This document shows, piece after piece, positions 38,378 to 47,913 of a DNA stretch of 51,655 nucleotides; position 1 is the first letter of the stretch; every line of letters begins with the position of its first letter. Position numbers and translations under genes: made by a program. The stretch comes from Acidobacteriota bacterium. GTDB taxonomy: Bacteria; Acidobacteriota; Vicinamibacteria; Vicinamibacterales; JACQTH01. Location: positions 1 to 51,655 of the forward strand of contig JACOUA010000438.1 of NCBI GenBank assembly GCA_016178075.1, read 5' to 3'. The notes beneath the pieces are model-generated. The model saw only the letters and a program-made list of their open reading frames with translations, did not search any database and was not told the DNA's origin.

Positions 38378-39925
38378 TCACTCCCACTCGATTGTAGAGG
38401 GCGGCTTGGTGCTGATGTCGAAGACGACCCGGTTGATGCCCTTCACCTCGTTCACGATCCGCGAGGAGATCGTCGCCAAGAGCTCGTGGGGCAGGCGGGC
38501 CCAGTCCGCCGTCATCCCGTCGCGGCTTTCAACGGCTCGAATCGCCACCGTGTTCTCATACGTGCGGGCATCTCCCATCACGCCGACGCTCTGGACCGGC
38601 AGGAGGACGGCAAAGCTTTGCCACAGCCGCCGGTACCAGCCGGCGCGCCTGATTTCTTCCGCCACAATGGCATCCGCGCGGCGCACGAGCGCCAGCCGCT
38701 CCGTCGTCACGGCTCCCAGGATTCTGACGGCCAGCCCGGGCCCCGGGAACGGCTGACGGTGCACGAACTCGCCGTCCAGACCGATCTGACGTCCAACCTC
38801 ACGCACTTCATCCTTGAAGAGCTGCCGGAGCGGCTCGACGAGCCCGAACGGCATCCGTTCCGGGAGCCCGCCGACGTTGTGATGGCTCTTGATGGCCGCA
38901 GCGGGACCGACGACCGACACCGACTCGATCACGTCCGGGTACAGCGTGCCCTGCCCGAGAAACGCGAACCGGCCTCGCGCCCCCGCCTCACGCTCGAAGA
39001 CCTCGATGAAGGTGGCCCCGATGATCTTGCGCTTCGTTTCCGGATCAGTGACGCCGGCCAGCCGGCTCAGAAACTGCTGGGACGCATCGACGCAGACTAC
39101 GGAGAGCTTCAGCTTGTCGACGAACCGCCGCTCGATTTGCGCGGCCTCGCCCTGCCGGAGCACGCCGTTGTCGACGAAGATGCACGTCAGCCGATCGCCG
39201 ATCGCGCGGTGGATGAGCAGCGCCGCCACGGCCGAATCGACGCCGCCGCTGAGCGCGCACACGACGCGCCCGTCACCGACCTGCTGCCGGATCCGTGCCG
39301 TCGCCTCCTCGACGAACGACTCGATGGTCCAGTCCCCCGCGCACCCGCAGACGCGGAAGGCGAAGTTGCGCAGAATCTCCAGGCCGTGATCCGTGTGGGC
39401 CACTTCGGGATGGAACAGCAGCGCGAAGAGGTGGCGATGCGGCGCTTCCATCGCCGCGATCGGCGCGTTGGCGCTCGTCGCCACGACCGAGAAGCCGGGC
39501 GGCTGGACGGTGACGAAATCGCCGTGGCTCGCCCACACGCGGAACTCGCGCGGCACGTCGACGAAGAGCGGCTCCCCGTTGGCCGCCGGGAGCACCGTGA
39601 CCAGCGCATGCCCGAACTCGCGATGCGGGGCGCTGGCGACCTCGCCGCCGAGCATGTCGGTCATCAGCTGCATCCCGTAGCAGATGCCGAGCACGGGCAG
39701 CCCCATCTCGAAGAGCTCCGGCACGCAGCGCGGCGCGCCCGGTTCGCCGACGCTCCGCGGTCCGCCCGAGAGGATAACGCCCACCGGCGCCTTGCGACGA
39801 ATCTCCTCCGCCGGTGTGCTGAACGACAGGACCTCGGAATAGACGTTCAGCTCGCGAAGGCGGCGCGCGATGAGCTGTGTGTACTGCGACCCGAAATCCA
39901 GGACGAGGATGGTCTGGTGTGCCAC
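38378..39925 (-). CDS. guaA: GMP synthase (glutamine-hydrolysing)
   Basis: 515-residue enzyme turning XMP into GMP. The class-I glutamine amidotransferase domain begins [18 protein letters not shown] and has its Cys82 nucleophile in [10 protein letters not shown], with His/Glu in [13 protein letters not shown]. The ATP-PPase domain has SGGVDSAV (about 226-233). The C-terminal dimerisation domain ends with [17 protein letters not shown]. The GTG at 39925 is chosen because it begins just before the conserved domain; a TTG at 39967 is in frame. It is first of the long minus-strand run. A TATAAT box lies about 74 bases upstream. Confidence 0.96.
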   Translation of the reverse strand: MAHQTILVLDFGSQYTQLIARRLRELNVYSEVLSFSTPAEEIRRKAPVGVILSGGPRSVGEPGAPRCVPELFEMGLPVLGICYGMQLMTDMLGGEVASAPHREFGHALVTVLPAANGEPLFVDVPREFRVWASHGDFVTVQPPGFSVVATSANAPIAAMEAPHRHLFALLFHPEVAHTDHGLEILRNFAFRVCGCAGDWTIESFVEEATARIRQQVGDGRVVCALSGGVDSAVAALLIHRAIGDRLTCIFVDNGVLRQGEAAQIERRFVDKLKLSVVCVDASQQFLSRLAGVTDPETKRKIIGATFIEVFEREAGARGRFAFLGQGTLYPDVIESVSVVGPAAAIKSHHNVGGLPERMPFGLVEPLRQLFKDEVREVGRQIGLDGEFVHRQPFPGPGLAVRILGAVTTERLALVRRADAIVAEEIRRAGWYRRLWQSFAVLLPVQSVGVMGDARTYENTVAIRAVESRDGMTADWARLPHELLATISSRIVNEVKGINRVVFDISTKPPSTIEWE

Positions 39926-39998
39926 GTCAAAGGCTGTCGGAAGAGCCCGGCGGATCTGCCGGCCCAAGCGGCGAAGGCGTCAGGGGCCCCTTCCCGGT

Positions 39999-40004
39999 AT
40001 TATA
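39999..40004 (-). promoter_or_regulatory. TATAAT -10 box between guaA and the PQQ protein
   Basis: A perfect TATAAT on the minus strand (40004-39999) lies at the right distance to start a guaA transcript with a leader of about 65 bases. No TTGACA-like -35 is present at 16-18 bases. The sequence TATTATAA is nearly symmetric, so TATTAT can also be read on the plus strand towards the divergent gene. Confidence 0.35.
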
Positions 40005-40009
40005 ACGAG

Positions 40010-41404
40010 GTGGCTGATTCCTCGCCCACAACATATTGCGGTCACGTGGCACTCTCGACCGTCCTGCTCGTGTTTCTCGCGATCACGGCGGCCGCGCCGC
40101 AAGCGCCGCCATCCTCGGGCCAGACTCGTCCCCGCGCCGAGCAGCCGCCGTTTCCTGACCAGCGACGCCCCGAGCCCCCGCCGCCATCGCCGCCCCCCGG
40201 ACAGAAGCCGCCCCCTCCGGAAGAGCCGTCATTTCCCGGCCAGATCCGTCACTCCGGCCCGCTGTTTCGAGAGAGCCCCTTGGAAGCGATCGGTCGCATC
40301 ACGTTCCCCGTGCAATACGAATGGGTCACCCTGCTGCCGGGATCCGCAGCGGCGCCGCCGGCGTACGAGGGCGACCGCGCGTACCTGTCGCTCCGGAGCG
40401 GTCAGTTCATCTGTGTCGACCTCCGCACCGGACTGGTCCGGTGGGCGCGCGAGCTCGCCTCCACGTACTCGCCCGCGACGGGCGGCGATCTGGTGTTCGT
40501 TGACGCGGACGACGCGATTCACGCGCTGGAGATGGAGACGGGACGCGACGTGTGGGAGCTTCCGCTCCCCGGGGGCGTCGCGATCGCGCCGTTGTGGGAC
40601 ACGGGTTGGCTGATCCTCGCGACGAGCGGCGGCGATCTCATCGGCGTTCGAGGGAACGATGGCCAGATTGTCTGGCGCGTCTCGCTGGGATCGCCGGCGA
40701 TAGCGGCCCCCGCGCCGGGCGGCGACCGACTGTATGTCGCGCTCGAGGACAGGCGGGTGGTGGCGGCTCAGCTCGCTGACGGCGCGAAGATCTGGGAGTT
40801 CAGGCTGAACGACCTGGCGACCGGCGTACTGGCAGATCAGGAGCGCGTGTATGTCGGATCCAAGGACAACTTTCTCTACTGTCTCCTGGCGAAAAACGGT
40901 CGCTACGACTGGCGCCAGCGGACCGGCGGCGACCTCGTCGGGGCGCCGATCATGGATCGATCGAACGTCTACGTGAACTCGCTCGACAATTTGCTCCGCG
41001 CCTACGAGCGCAAGAACGGCGCGCTGCGGTGGAAGCGCCCGCTTCCGTTCCGGCCGGCGTCAAGTCCGATCCGAGTCGGCGACGTTCTGCTCGTGTCGGG
41101 GCTCGCGTCGGAGTTCCGCGCCTTTGACACGGCCGCCGGCGCGCCGGCAGGGGTCTTCAGGGCGCCCGACGATCTCGGCGCGCCGCTTCATGCGCTCGAA
41201 TCGCTCGAGCCGTTCGATAGCCGCGTCATCCTGCTGCTCGGCAGCGGCCAGATGATGGCGCTTCAGCAGTCGGCCTCACCAATTCCCACGCTTCTGCAGA
41301 CGCTGCCAGGTGAAGTTGTCCCGCTCGAACCGGCGCCCCAGCTTCCGGCGCCAGGTCTGGTGCCGGCCCTCATCAAGCCCGGACCCTCGCCGCCCGAGCG
41401 TTGA
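40010..41404 (+). CDS. Exported PQQ/BamB-like beta-propeller protein
   Basis: About 464 residues with an N-terminal signal sequence (LSTVLLVFLAITAAAPQ), a strongly Pro-rich tether (about 33-80) and a PQQ-type beta-propeller. Repeats are visible as ICVDLRTGLVRWARE, IHALEMETGRDVWELPL, LIGVRGNDGQIVWRVSL, VVAAQLADGAKIWEFRL, LYCLLAKNGRYDWRQR and LRAYERKNGALRWKRP. The fold matches BamB-type scaffolds or PQQ-dehydrogenase-like domains, but no dehydrogenase catalytic residues were recognised, so a periplasmic scaffold is likelier. The start is GTG 40010 or GTG 40046; the later one lies directly before the signal peptide. No lipobox is obvious. It diverges from guaA. Confidence 0.75.
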   Translation: MADSSPTTYCGHVALSTVLLVFLAITAAAPQAPPSSGQTRPRAEQPPFPDQRRPEPPPPSPPPGQKPPPPEEPSFPGQIRHSGPLFRESPLEAIGRITFPVQYEWVTLLPGSAAAPPAYEGDRAYLSLRSGQFICVDLRTGLVRWARELASTYSPATGGDLVFVDADDAIHALEMETGRDVWELPLPGGVAIAPLWDTGWLILATSGGDLIGVRGNDGQIVWRVSLGSPAIAAPAPGGDRLYVALEDRRVVAAQLADGAKIWEFRLNDLATGVLADQERVYVGSKDNFLYCLLAKNGRYDWRQRTGGDLVGAPIMDRSNVYVNSLDNLLRAYERKNGALRWKRPLPFRPASSPIRVGDVLLVSGLASEFRAFDTAAGAPAGVFRAPDDLGAPLHALESLEPFDSRVILLLGSGQMMALQQSASPIPTLLQTLPGEVVPLEPAPQLPAPGLVPALIKPGPSPPER

Positions 41405-41429
41405 TGACGGCTCCGGCCGATCCTTCATC

Positions 41430-42437
41430 CTATGGTGGAGGTCTACTTGTCGTGGCCGTGGGGTCAGCCTGGCCGACCAGCGAGGCATACGCGCGAAAGA
41501 ACGTCGCGTACGACGTCAACGCCGTTAGTCCCAGGTATTGAAACACGAGGCTCCGCAGCAACCACGCGCCGGCCTGCGCGGGCAGGACGATGAGGGCTGC
41601 AATCGGCACGAACGCGATGAAGCCGATGGCCGCAGTCGTGAAGAGTGATGCCGCCATCGCCACGACAACCAGACAGACGACGATCAAAAAAACGCCGGCC
41701 ACGTCGCGGATGTCGGCATGAAGAAACCGCAGTACCTGACGGGCGCTGGCCACGATGCCGCGATCCTCGACGGCCATGACGATCTGGATCAGGAGGTAGA
41801 AGAGATTGACGAGCGTGATGGCGACGACCAGGATGCCCGAGCAAATCGCCGCCACCACGGTCCAGCCCAGCACCAGGGCTCTCCCGCCGGCATACGCGTA
41901 TCCGCCGAGCACGACCGCGACGTACACACCGCCGACGAGCGTGTAGGCAACAATCAGCATCGTGCCGAGCGCGAGGAACCTCCGCGCCAACCGTTCGGCG
42001 CCGCTGGTGAACCGGGCGACAGAGAACTGCATGGCGCTGCGGAAGACGTGCATCACGCCGGAGGGTTCCAACCAGTTCGCGGACGATTCAGCCACCAGCA
42101 GGACCACGACAGTTCCTCCTTTGATCAGGAACATCAGCGCCGATCCGCCCAGGACCACCACGAGCAGCGCCACAATGAAGGCCGCGAGCGCGACTGGTCG
42201 GCCGAGCAGAGAGGCGGCGACGGCGGTCGCGGCCTCGCGCAGATCACCCGACGCGAGGTCGCCGGCGCTCCGGCCGATCAGAATCGACGCCAGGAACGCC
42301 CCGGCGAGGACCGGCACCGCGAGCAGGATCTTGAACACCGACTCGCTGACGAACTGTATCAACACGACGGGCCAGCATGCGGCCGTGATGACGGCAGAGC
42401 GTTTGAGGACCGATCGGAGCCCGGGCATCTCGCGCAT
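41430..42437 (-). CDS. Multi-pass membrane protein of unknown function
   Basis: 335 residues, very hydrophobic, with about seven or eight predicted helices near 13-33, 36-54, 80-113, 153-180, 188-222 and 244-280. No catalytic motif was recognised. The pattern (short loops, a VEDRGIVASARQVLRFLHADIRDV amphipathic segment before the last helices) resembles YihY/DUF4013-like or glycerophosphoryl-diester-type membrane proteins, but I cannot name a family. It converges with the PQQ protein (25 bp gap) and diverges from the large histidine kinase (99 bp gap). A TACAAT at 42460-42455 could be its -10 box. Confidence 0.7.
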   Translation of the reverse strand: MREMPGLRSVLKRSAVITAACWPVVLIQFVSESVFKILLAVPVLAGAFLASILIGRSAGDLASGDLREAATAVAASLLGRPVALAAFIVALLVVVLGGSALMFLIKGGTVVVLLVAESSANWLEPSGVMHVFRSAMQFSVARFTSGAERLARRFLALGTMLIVAYTLVGGVYVAVVLGGYAYAGGRALVLGWTVVAAICSGILVVAITLVNLFYLLIQIVMAVEDRGIVASARQVLRFLHADIRDVAGVFLIVVCLVVVAMAASLFTTAAIGFIAFVPIAALIVLPAQAGAWLLRSLVFQYLGLTALTSYATFFRAYASLVGQADPTATTSRPPP

Positions 42438-42536
42438 GCGGAGGCAAGCCCACTATTGTATTCTCAGTAACGAAGCTTCGCGTCGCGTAGCCCTGTGGGC
42501 GACACTGACGCCTCGGTCCGCGACGCTTCCTGACTC

Positions 42537-45500
42537 GTGCAGTCACGCCTCCTGCGCATCGCGCTCGTCGGCTCGGCGTCGGCGGCACTGGCCGTCGCGA
42601 GCGGGCTCGTCGCGCTTCGCGTCGCCCTCGGTCCGGATGACGGGGCCGCGCGCGCCCGCATCGAGCGCCGCATCCGGGATGAGTTTCGGGTGATCGAGGT
42701 GTCGCTCCGCGAGACCGGCCGATCGCTCGCTGCGCGCGCCGAGCTGATTCAGGCAGCCGCCGACGACGAGGGTTCGGCGCGAACCCTTTTCGAGGCGATC
42801 GGCACGCGGCTCAGCACGGCTCGAGCGGATGACCGCGCTGTCACGATCTACGGAGGCGGCACGCAGCCGCTGGCGTGGAGCGGCCGCCCGTCGGAGCTGC
42901 CGGCCGATCGAATCCGGGGGCCGGAGGCGCTTTTCGTCGCGCCGGGACCGCTTGGACTGCGCCTCGTCTACGTGCTGCCCGTCACGCTCGAGAACCGCCG
43001 GATCGCCACCCTCGCGATCGAGAGGGTCTTCTCCGCCAGCCCGGGGATGCGCGCGGCGCTCCCGGGTTCCTACCTCTTCGCGGGCGTTCCGGTCCCCGTC
43101 TTGCTGCGGGCCCGATACGAAGGGGCCGGCGAGGCGAGCCTGAGCGGCTCGTTTCTCGTCACGGGCTCGACGGGCGAGGCGCTGCTCGAAGCCCGAATGC
43201 CGCCGGGCGAGTTGCAACAGGAATTCGACACGTGGCGATCGGCTGTCTGGAGCGGCGGGATGGCGATCCTCGCCGTCACGCTCCTGGCGATCGCCGCCCC
43301 GCTCTTCGCGTTCTGGAGTCACGCGCGGACTCGTCGCGGGTATCTGGGCGCGGCCCTTGGATTGCTGGCTGTCGCCATCGGATCGTGGGTCTTGCTTCGG
43401 GCGGCGCTGCCGCCGGCGTGGTCCGCGCGTTTCCTGCTAGCCTCACTGCTGCTGGTCGCGTTCGTCCTCGTCGGCGGCGACGCGATCGAACGCGGCCGGC
43501 TCACGCGCGTGTGGCGTGGCTGGGGCCGGCCCCTCGCGCCGTGGAAAGCGGCCGTCCCGGTTCTGTCTTCGCTCGTTGTCGGCACGCTGTTCATCTTCTA
43601 CCAGTCCTTTCTTCGTCAGATGCTGGCCAACAGCCGCATCGACGTCTTGCATTTCTCGCTCCATCCGTACGATCCCGATCGGCTGGCGGTCGCGTTTGGC
43701 TTCGTCGTCCTGCACGCCGCCATCATCTGGACCGCCGCGCTGCTGCTTCGCTGGTCGTGGCTGCTGCAGCCGCCGGGCAGTTCGCCGCCCCGCCGCGCGA
43801 TCTGGCTCCTGACGGCCTGGTCCGCGCCGCTCGCCATCCTGATCGGGACGGCGTCATCGATGCGGTGGCCGGTCGCTGTTCTCCCAACGCTCGGTGTTGC
43901 GGTCGTCGTCATCGTCGCGGCCACGGTCGCGCCGCGGCTCCTCCCGAGGTACCGCCACGCCTCGCAGGCGGCGCGCCTTGGGGCTCGCCTCGTGGCGCTG
44001 CTCCTGCCGATGATCGCGTTCTATCCGGTGATGCAGCACTTCGCGTTGATCGCCAAGCGCGACCTCGTCGAGACCCAGTTCGCGCGGCAGGTGATGTCGC
44101 AGCGGGAGGATTTGAAGCTTCGACTGCGTCGGTCGTTGCCGCAAATCGACCGCATCGGCGTGCTCCCCGAGCTCGTCTCCGCGCCAGGCGTCGCGCCCGG
44201 CCTGCCGGTCCCGACCGATCAGGCATTCCGGGTCTGGTCCCAGACCGAGCTGGCGACGTTCCGGCTGACGTCCGCCATCGAGCTCTACGCGCGCGATGGA
44301 TCGCTCGTGTCGCGGTTCGCGTTGAACCTGCCCGAGATCACGCCGGCGGCTCAGAAGTGGACCGAGCCGAGCTGTGAATGGGACAGCTTCGAGGAGGTCG
44401 CGCCAATCGGATCGGAAGAGCGGCGACTCCTGCACGCGGGTCGAGGCATCTGCGACGGACCGCCCGGCGGCGCGAGATCGGCGCTCGGCGGCATCGTCGT
44501 CCACGTGATGCTCGACTACAACGCGCTGCCGTTCATCTCGTCACAGAGCCCGTACTACGAGCTGTTCCGCGGCGATCAGCCGCCGCCCGAAGGAGTGAGC
44601 GGCCGCGAGGTCGAATTCGCCGTGTACGGCTGGAGCCTCACCCCGATCTACAGCTCCAGCGCCGCGGCGTGGCCGCTCGTCGACCGGGTCTTCGAGCGGA
44701 TCTACGCGTCGCGCGATCCCTTCTGGGCGACCGTCGAGCGCGACGGCCGCGTGTACGACGTGTATTTCATGAGCGACCGGGGCGGGATCTACGCCCTCGG
44801 CTACCCCACGCTGGTGCCGATCGGGCATCTGCTCAACGTCGCCGAGCTCATCGTGCTGGTCGCGGTCACCTACGTCGTGCTGAGCCGGGCGTGGTGGCTG
44901 CTCGCGCTGCTGACGGGCACGCGCGCGATGTCGGCCGCCGGGCTGCTGCGGGAGGTTCGCGCGAGCTTCTACCGGAAGCTCTTTCTCGCGTTCGTGGGCG
45001 TCGCGGTTGTTCCGGTGATTTTCCTGGCGCTCCTGGCTCGCGCCTATATCGCCGGGCAGCTTCGGGGCGACATCGAATCGTCGGCGCAGCGCACGGCGTC
45101 GGTCGCTCGGCGCGTCATCGAGGACTACGCCTCTCTCCAGTCACGGGGCGAAGCGGCGGGGTCGACGCTGGACGATGACGTGCTGGTGGGGCTCAGCCGG
45201 GTCGTCGATCAGGACGTGAACGTGTTCGAGGGATCGCGGCTCGTGGCCACGAGCGAGCGCGACCTGTTCGCGTCGGGACTGCTCCCGACCCGCACGCCGG
45301 CGAACGTGTACGGCGCCATCATCTTGAACCACGCACCGAGCTTCCTCGGTGACGAGGAAATCGGCGGGCTCACGTATCTCGTGGCCGCCGCCTCGGTTCG
45401 AACCGGCGGCCAGAATGCAATCTTGACGATCCCCCTCGCCTCTCGTCAGCAGGAAACCGAGCGCGAGAAAGACGACGTCAATCGCCGCATCCTGCTCGCC

Positions 45501-46388
45501 GCGCTGATCTTCATCGTCATCGGGGCCCTCAGCGGGTACTGGATGGCCGAGCGGATTGCCGATCCCGTCAACCGGCTCACGCGGGCCACGCGTCGCATCG
45601 CGAAGGGCGACCTCGACGCCCGGATTGCGGCCACGTCCAGCGACGAGCTGCGGCGGCTGGTGGACGCGTTCAACAGCATGGCGGCCGAGCTCCAGCGCCA
45701 GCGCGCGCGGCTCGAGCGGACCCATCGGCTGGAGGCCTGGGCCGAGATGGCGCGGCAGGTGGCGCACGACATCAAGAACCCGCTGACGCCGATCCAGCTG
45801 TCAGCGGAGCACCTGCAGCGGGTCCACGCGGATCGGGGGAAGCCGCTGTCGCCGGTGCTCGAAGGGTGTCTGAGCTCGATCCTGCTGCAGGTGCGACTGC
45901 TCCGGCAGATCGCCTCCGAGTTCTCGAGCTTCGGCTCTTCCCCCACGCCGCGACCCGCGCCGACATCGCTGGCGGAAGTCGTGCGCGACGTGGTGCGTCC
46001 CTACGAAGCCGGCCTCGCGCAGCGCATCGCCCTCGACGTGCGCCTGCCCCCGGACCTGCCGCTCGTCAACATCGACCGGACGCTCCTGGCCCGGGCGCTG
46101 ACCAACATCATCGAGAACGCGTTGCACGCGATGCCGGGAGGCGGGACGCTGTCGATTTCCGGCGACGACGGCAATCTCGTTCGGCTCGACATCTCCGACA
46201 CCGGCGTCGGGATGGATCCCGAAGCACTTGCGCGGATTTTCGAGCCCTACTTCTCCACGAAGGCGACCGGCACCGGCCTCGGTCTGACGATCGCGAAGCG
46301 GAACATCGAGATGATCGGCGGAACGATCGAGGTCCAGAGCGCGCGCGGCCGAGGCACGACCGTGACGCTCATGATGCCGCGGGCGTAG
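42537..46388 (+). CDS. Very large membrane sensor histidine kinase, NtrY-like
   Basis: 1283-residue histidine kinase. Helix 1 is at about 5-28, followed by an extracytoplasmic region to 235. A block of about eight helices lies at 236-502. A second extracytoplasmic region is at about 503-765, then helices near 766-790 and 811-838, a third sensor-like region (840-980) and a final helix (981-1000). Next come a HAMP domain (RIADPVNRLTRATRRIAKGD), HisKA with phospho-His1077 in RQVAHDIKNPLTPIQLSAEHLQR, and HATPase (TNIIENALHAMP, DTGVGMDPEALARIFEPYFSTKATGTGLGL). The HisKA sequence is of the NtrY/PrrB-like type. No response regulator is adjacent. GTG start at 42537. The 3' end overlaps pssA by 20 bp. 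Confidence 0.88.
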   Translation: MQSRLLRIALVGSASAALAVASGLVALRVALGPDDGAARARIERRIRDEFRVIEVSLRETGRSLAARAELIQAAADDEGSARTLFEAIGTRLSTARADDRAVTIYGGGTQPLAWSGRPSELPADRIRGPEALFVAPGPLGLRLVYVLPVTLENRRIATLAIERVFSASPGMRAALPGSYLFAGVPVPVLLRARYEGAGEASLSGSFLVTGSTGEALLEARMPPGELQQEFDTWRSAVWSGGMAILAVTLLAIAAPLFAFWSHARTRRGYLGAALGLLAVAIGSWVLLRAALPPAWSARFLLASLLLVAFVLVGGDAIERGRLTRVWRGWGRPLAPWKAAVPVLSSLVVGTLFIFYQSFLRQMLANSRIDVLHFSLHPYDPDRLAVAFGFVVLHAAIIWTAALLLRWSWLLQPPGSSPPRRAIWLLTAWSAPLAILIGTASSMRWPVAVLPTLGVAVVVIVAATVAPRLLPRYRHASQAARLGARLVALLLPMIAFYPVMQHFALIAKRDLVETQFARQVMSQREDLKLRLRRSLPQIDRIGVLPELVSAPGVAPGLPVPTDQAFRVWSQTELATFRLTSAIELYARDGSLVSRFALNLPEITPAAQKWTEPSCEWDSFEEVAPIGSEERRLLHAGRGICDGPPGGARSALGGIVVHVMLDYNALPFISSQSPYYELFRGDQPPPEGVSGREVEFAVYGWSLTPIYSSSAAAWPLVDRVFERIYASRDPFWATVERDGRVYDVYFMSDRGGIYALGYPTLVPIGHLLNVAELIVLVAVTYVVLSRAWWLLALLTGTRAMSAAGLLREVRASFYRKLFLAFVGVAVVPVIFLALLARAYIAGQLRGDIESSAQRTASVARRVIEDYASLQSRGEAAGSTLDDDVLVGLSRVVDQDVNVFEGSRLVATSERDLFASGLLPTRTPANVYGAIILNHAPSFLGDEEIGGLTYLVAAASVRTGGQNAILTIPLASRQQETEREKDDVNRRILLAALIFIVIGALSGYWMAERIADPVNRLTRATRRIAKGDLDARIAATSSDELRRLVDAFNSMAAELQRQRARLERTHRLEAWAEMARQVAHDIKNPLTPIQLSAEHLQRVHADRGKPLSPVLEGCLSSILLQVRLLRQIASEFSSFGSSPTPRPAPTSLAEVVRDVVRPYEAGLAQRIALDVRLPPDLPLVNIDRTLLARALTNIIENALHAMPGGGTLSISGDDGNLVRLDISDTGVGMDPEALARIFEPYFSTKATGTGLGLTIAKRNIEMIGGTIEVQSARGRGTTVTLMMPRA

Positions 46389-47196
46389 GCGGCCGTTCGC
46401 CGCGGCGCCGCAGCCGCGACGTGAGCCCGCCGACGATGCCCGACAGCAGATAGGTGTAGGCCAGAAGGACGAGCATCGCGCGGGGATGCGTGGCGATGGC
46501 CGCGATGAAGAGCGCGATCCCCAGCAGCACGAAGTACGAACGCCGGACCTGGAGATCGATCGTCTTGAAGCTGCGAAACCTGAGCGTGCTGACCATCAGG
46601 AACGCGGGCAGCAGGACCACGACGAGCATCGGCAGCGCCTTGCGGTATTCGTCGAGCCCGCTCGGATAGAACGTGACCGCGAAGTAGACAGTCGCCGCGG
46701 GGACCGCCGCCGCCGCCGGGCTCGGCATCCCCGCGAAATAACGTTTGTCGGCTACCGCGGTCTGGATGTTGAAGCGGGCTAGCCGCATGGCGGCCGCCGT
46801 CACGAAGATGAAGCCGGCGGCCCATCCGAGGCGGCCGAGCGGCCAGAGTCCCCACGCGAAGGCCAGCACGGCCGGCGCCATCCCGAACGAGATCACGTCC
46901 GCCAGCGAGTCGAACTCCAGACCGAAGGCCGACGAGGTCCCCGTCAGGCGAGCGATTCGGCCATCCAGCATGTCGAGCACCATCGCGATCCCGATGAAGG
47001 GCGCGGCGGTCTCGAATTCGCCCCGCATCGCATAGACGACACAGGCGTATCCGCAGAACATATTGCCGAGCGTCATGATGCTCGGCAGCAGGTACACACC
47101 CCGCCGGAAGCGGCGCCGGGGCGCCTCGCTCCGCCGGCGCAACGGCCTCATCACCCGCAAGCTTCGCAAGCCTTCCTGCGGCACGCGACCTCCCAT
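46369..47196 (-). CDS. pssA: CDP-diacylglycerol-serine O-phosphatidyltransferase
   Basis: About 275-residue membrane enzyme making phosphatidylserine from CDP-DAG and serine. The CDP-alcohol phosphotransferase motif DGRIARLTGTSSAFGLEFDS-LAD (78-100) has all conserved Asp/Gly/Arg. Helices begin at LLPSIMTLGNMFCGYACVVYA. Several starts are possible: ATG 47196 (used here, seven bases after psd), GTG 47184 with GGGAGG in front, or ATG 47151. It is paired with psd, as in most bacteria that make phosphatidylethanolamine. It converges on, and overlaps by 20 bp, the histidine kinase gene. Confidence 0.93.
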   Translation of the reverse strand: MGGRVPQEGLRSLRVMRPLRRRSEAPRRRFRRGVYLLPSIMTLGNMFCGYACVVYAMRGEFETAAPFIGIAMVLDMLDGRIARLTGTSSAFGLEFDSLADVISFGMAPAVLAFAWGLWPLGRLGWAAGFIFVTAAAMRLARFNIQTAVADKRYFAGMPSPAAAAVPAATVYFAVTFYPSGLDEYRKALPMLVVVLLPAFLMVSTLRFRSFKTIDLQVRRSYFVLLGIALFIAAIATHPRAMLVLLAYTYLLSGIVGGLTSRLRRRGERPPTPAAS

Positions 47197-47203
47197 CCTT
47201 GAC

Positions 47204-47839
47204 CTACGGATTCGTCCCGAGCGTCGCCACAACCGTTTCCCCGCCGCGCACGCGATCGCCGACGCGGACCCGGAGCGTCGCATCGGGCGGAAGAAACAGA
47301 TCGACTCGCGATCCGAACTTCATGATGCCGAATCGCTCGCCGGTCGCCACTCGAGCGCCCGGCCCGATCCGGCATCGGATGCGCCGGGCCAGCACGCCCA
47401 CGATCTGCCGGCACACCACGATCTGTCCATTATGGTCCAACCAGATTTCGTTGCGCTCGTTGACCTCAGCCGCCTCGCGGCGATACGCGGGGAGGAACCG
47501 GCCGGGCCGGTAGTCGACACGGCTTACGAGACCCGAGACGGGAATCCGATTCACATGGACGTCGAGCGGCGAGAGGAAGATGCTGAGCTGCTGCCACGCG
47601 CCAGGCGGCGCGATCTGTGGCGCCGCTTTTCCGGCCACCAGCACCCGGCCGTCGGCCGGCGAGACGACGTCGCGTGCCGACGCCGGCGGTCGCCTGTCGG
47701 GGTCCCTGAAAAAAAAGAGGAAGAAGCTGGCGAGCACGACAAACGGCAACGCCCACAGCGGCCCCCCCGTGAGTCCGACGACCATCGCCACGACGAGCGC
47801 GCTCGAGATGAACGGCCATCCCGATCGATCGATGCGCAT
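47204..47839 (-). CDS. psd: Phosphatidylserine decarboxylase (short, archaeal-type)
   Basis: 211-residue proenzyme converting phosphatidylserine to phosphatidylethanolamine. Two N-terminal helices (about 8-45) are followed by FRDPDRRPP, VVSPADGRV (Asp63), SPLDVHVNRIPVSG (His95) and the self-cleavage site KFGSRVDLF (Gly176-Ser177), where the serine becomes the pyruvoyl group. The FGSR cleavage motif and length are those of the PSD-A/archaeal-type group rather than the longer E. coli enzyme with LGST. It is just upstream of pssA. Upstream lies the second copy of the dispersed repeat. Confidence 0.94.
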   Translation of the reverse strand: MRIDRSGWPFISSALVVAMVVGLTGGPLWALPFVVLASFFLFFFRDPDRRPPASARDVVSPADGRVLVAGKAAPQIAPPGAWQQLSIFLSPLDVHVNRIPVSGLVSRVDYRPGRFLPAYRREAAEVNERNEIWLDHNGQIVVCRQIVGVLARRIRCRIGPGARVATGERFGIMKFGSRVDLFLPPDATLRVRVGDRVRGGETVVATLGTNP

Positions 47840-47913
47840 CTCGATTCAATTGTACTTGTCAGGCGCGGGATCTGCTGTGACGAATCCCCGCCCGAGAACC
47901 GGATTGTGGTGAG

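Noticed and set aside
38360-39960. Long open frame upstream of and in frame with the PQQ protein
   Set aside because: It is antisense to guaA and has no recognisable domain; the PQQ protein has its own start region and signal peptide from 40010 or 40046.
40041-40050. CACGTG-containing sites as parS
   Set aside because: None of the CACGTG occurrences seen (24426, 40044 and others) has the flanking TGTT/AACA arms of the 16-bp parS consensus.
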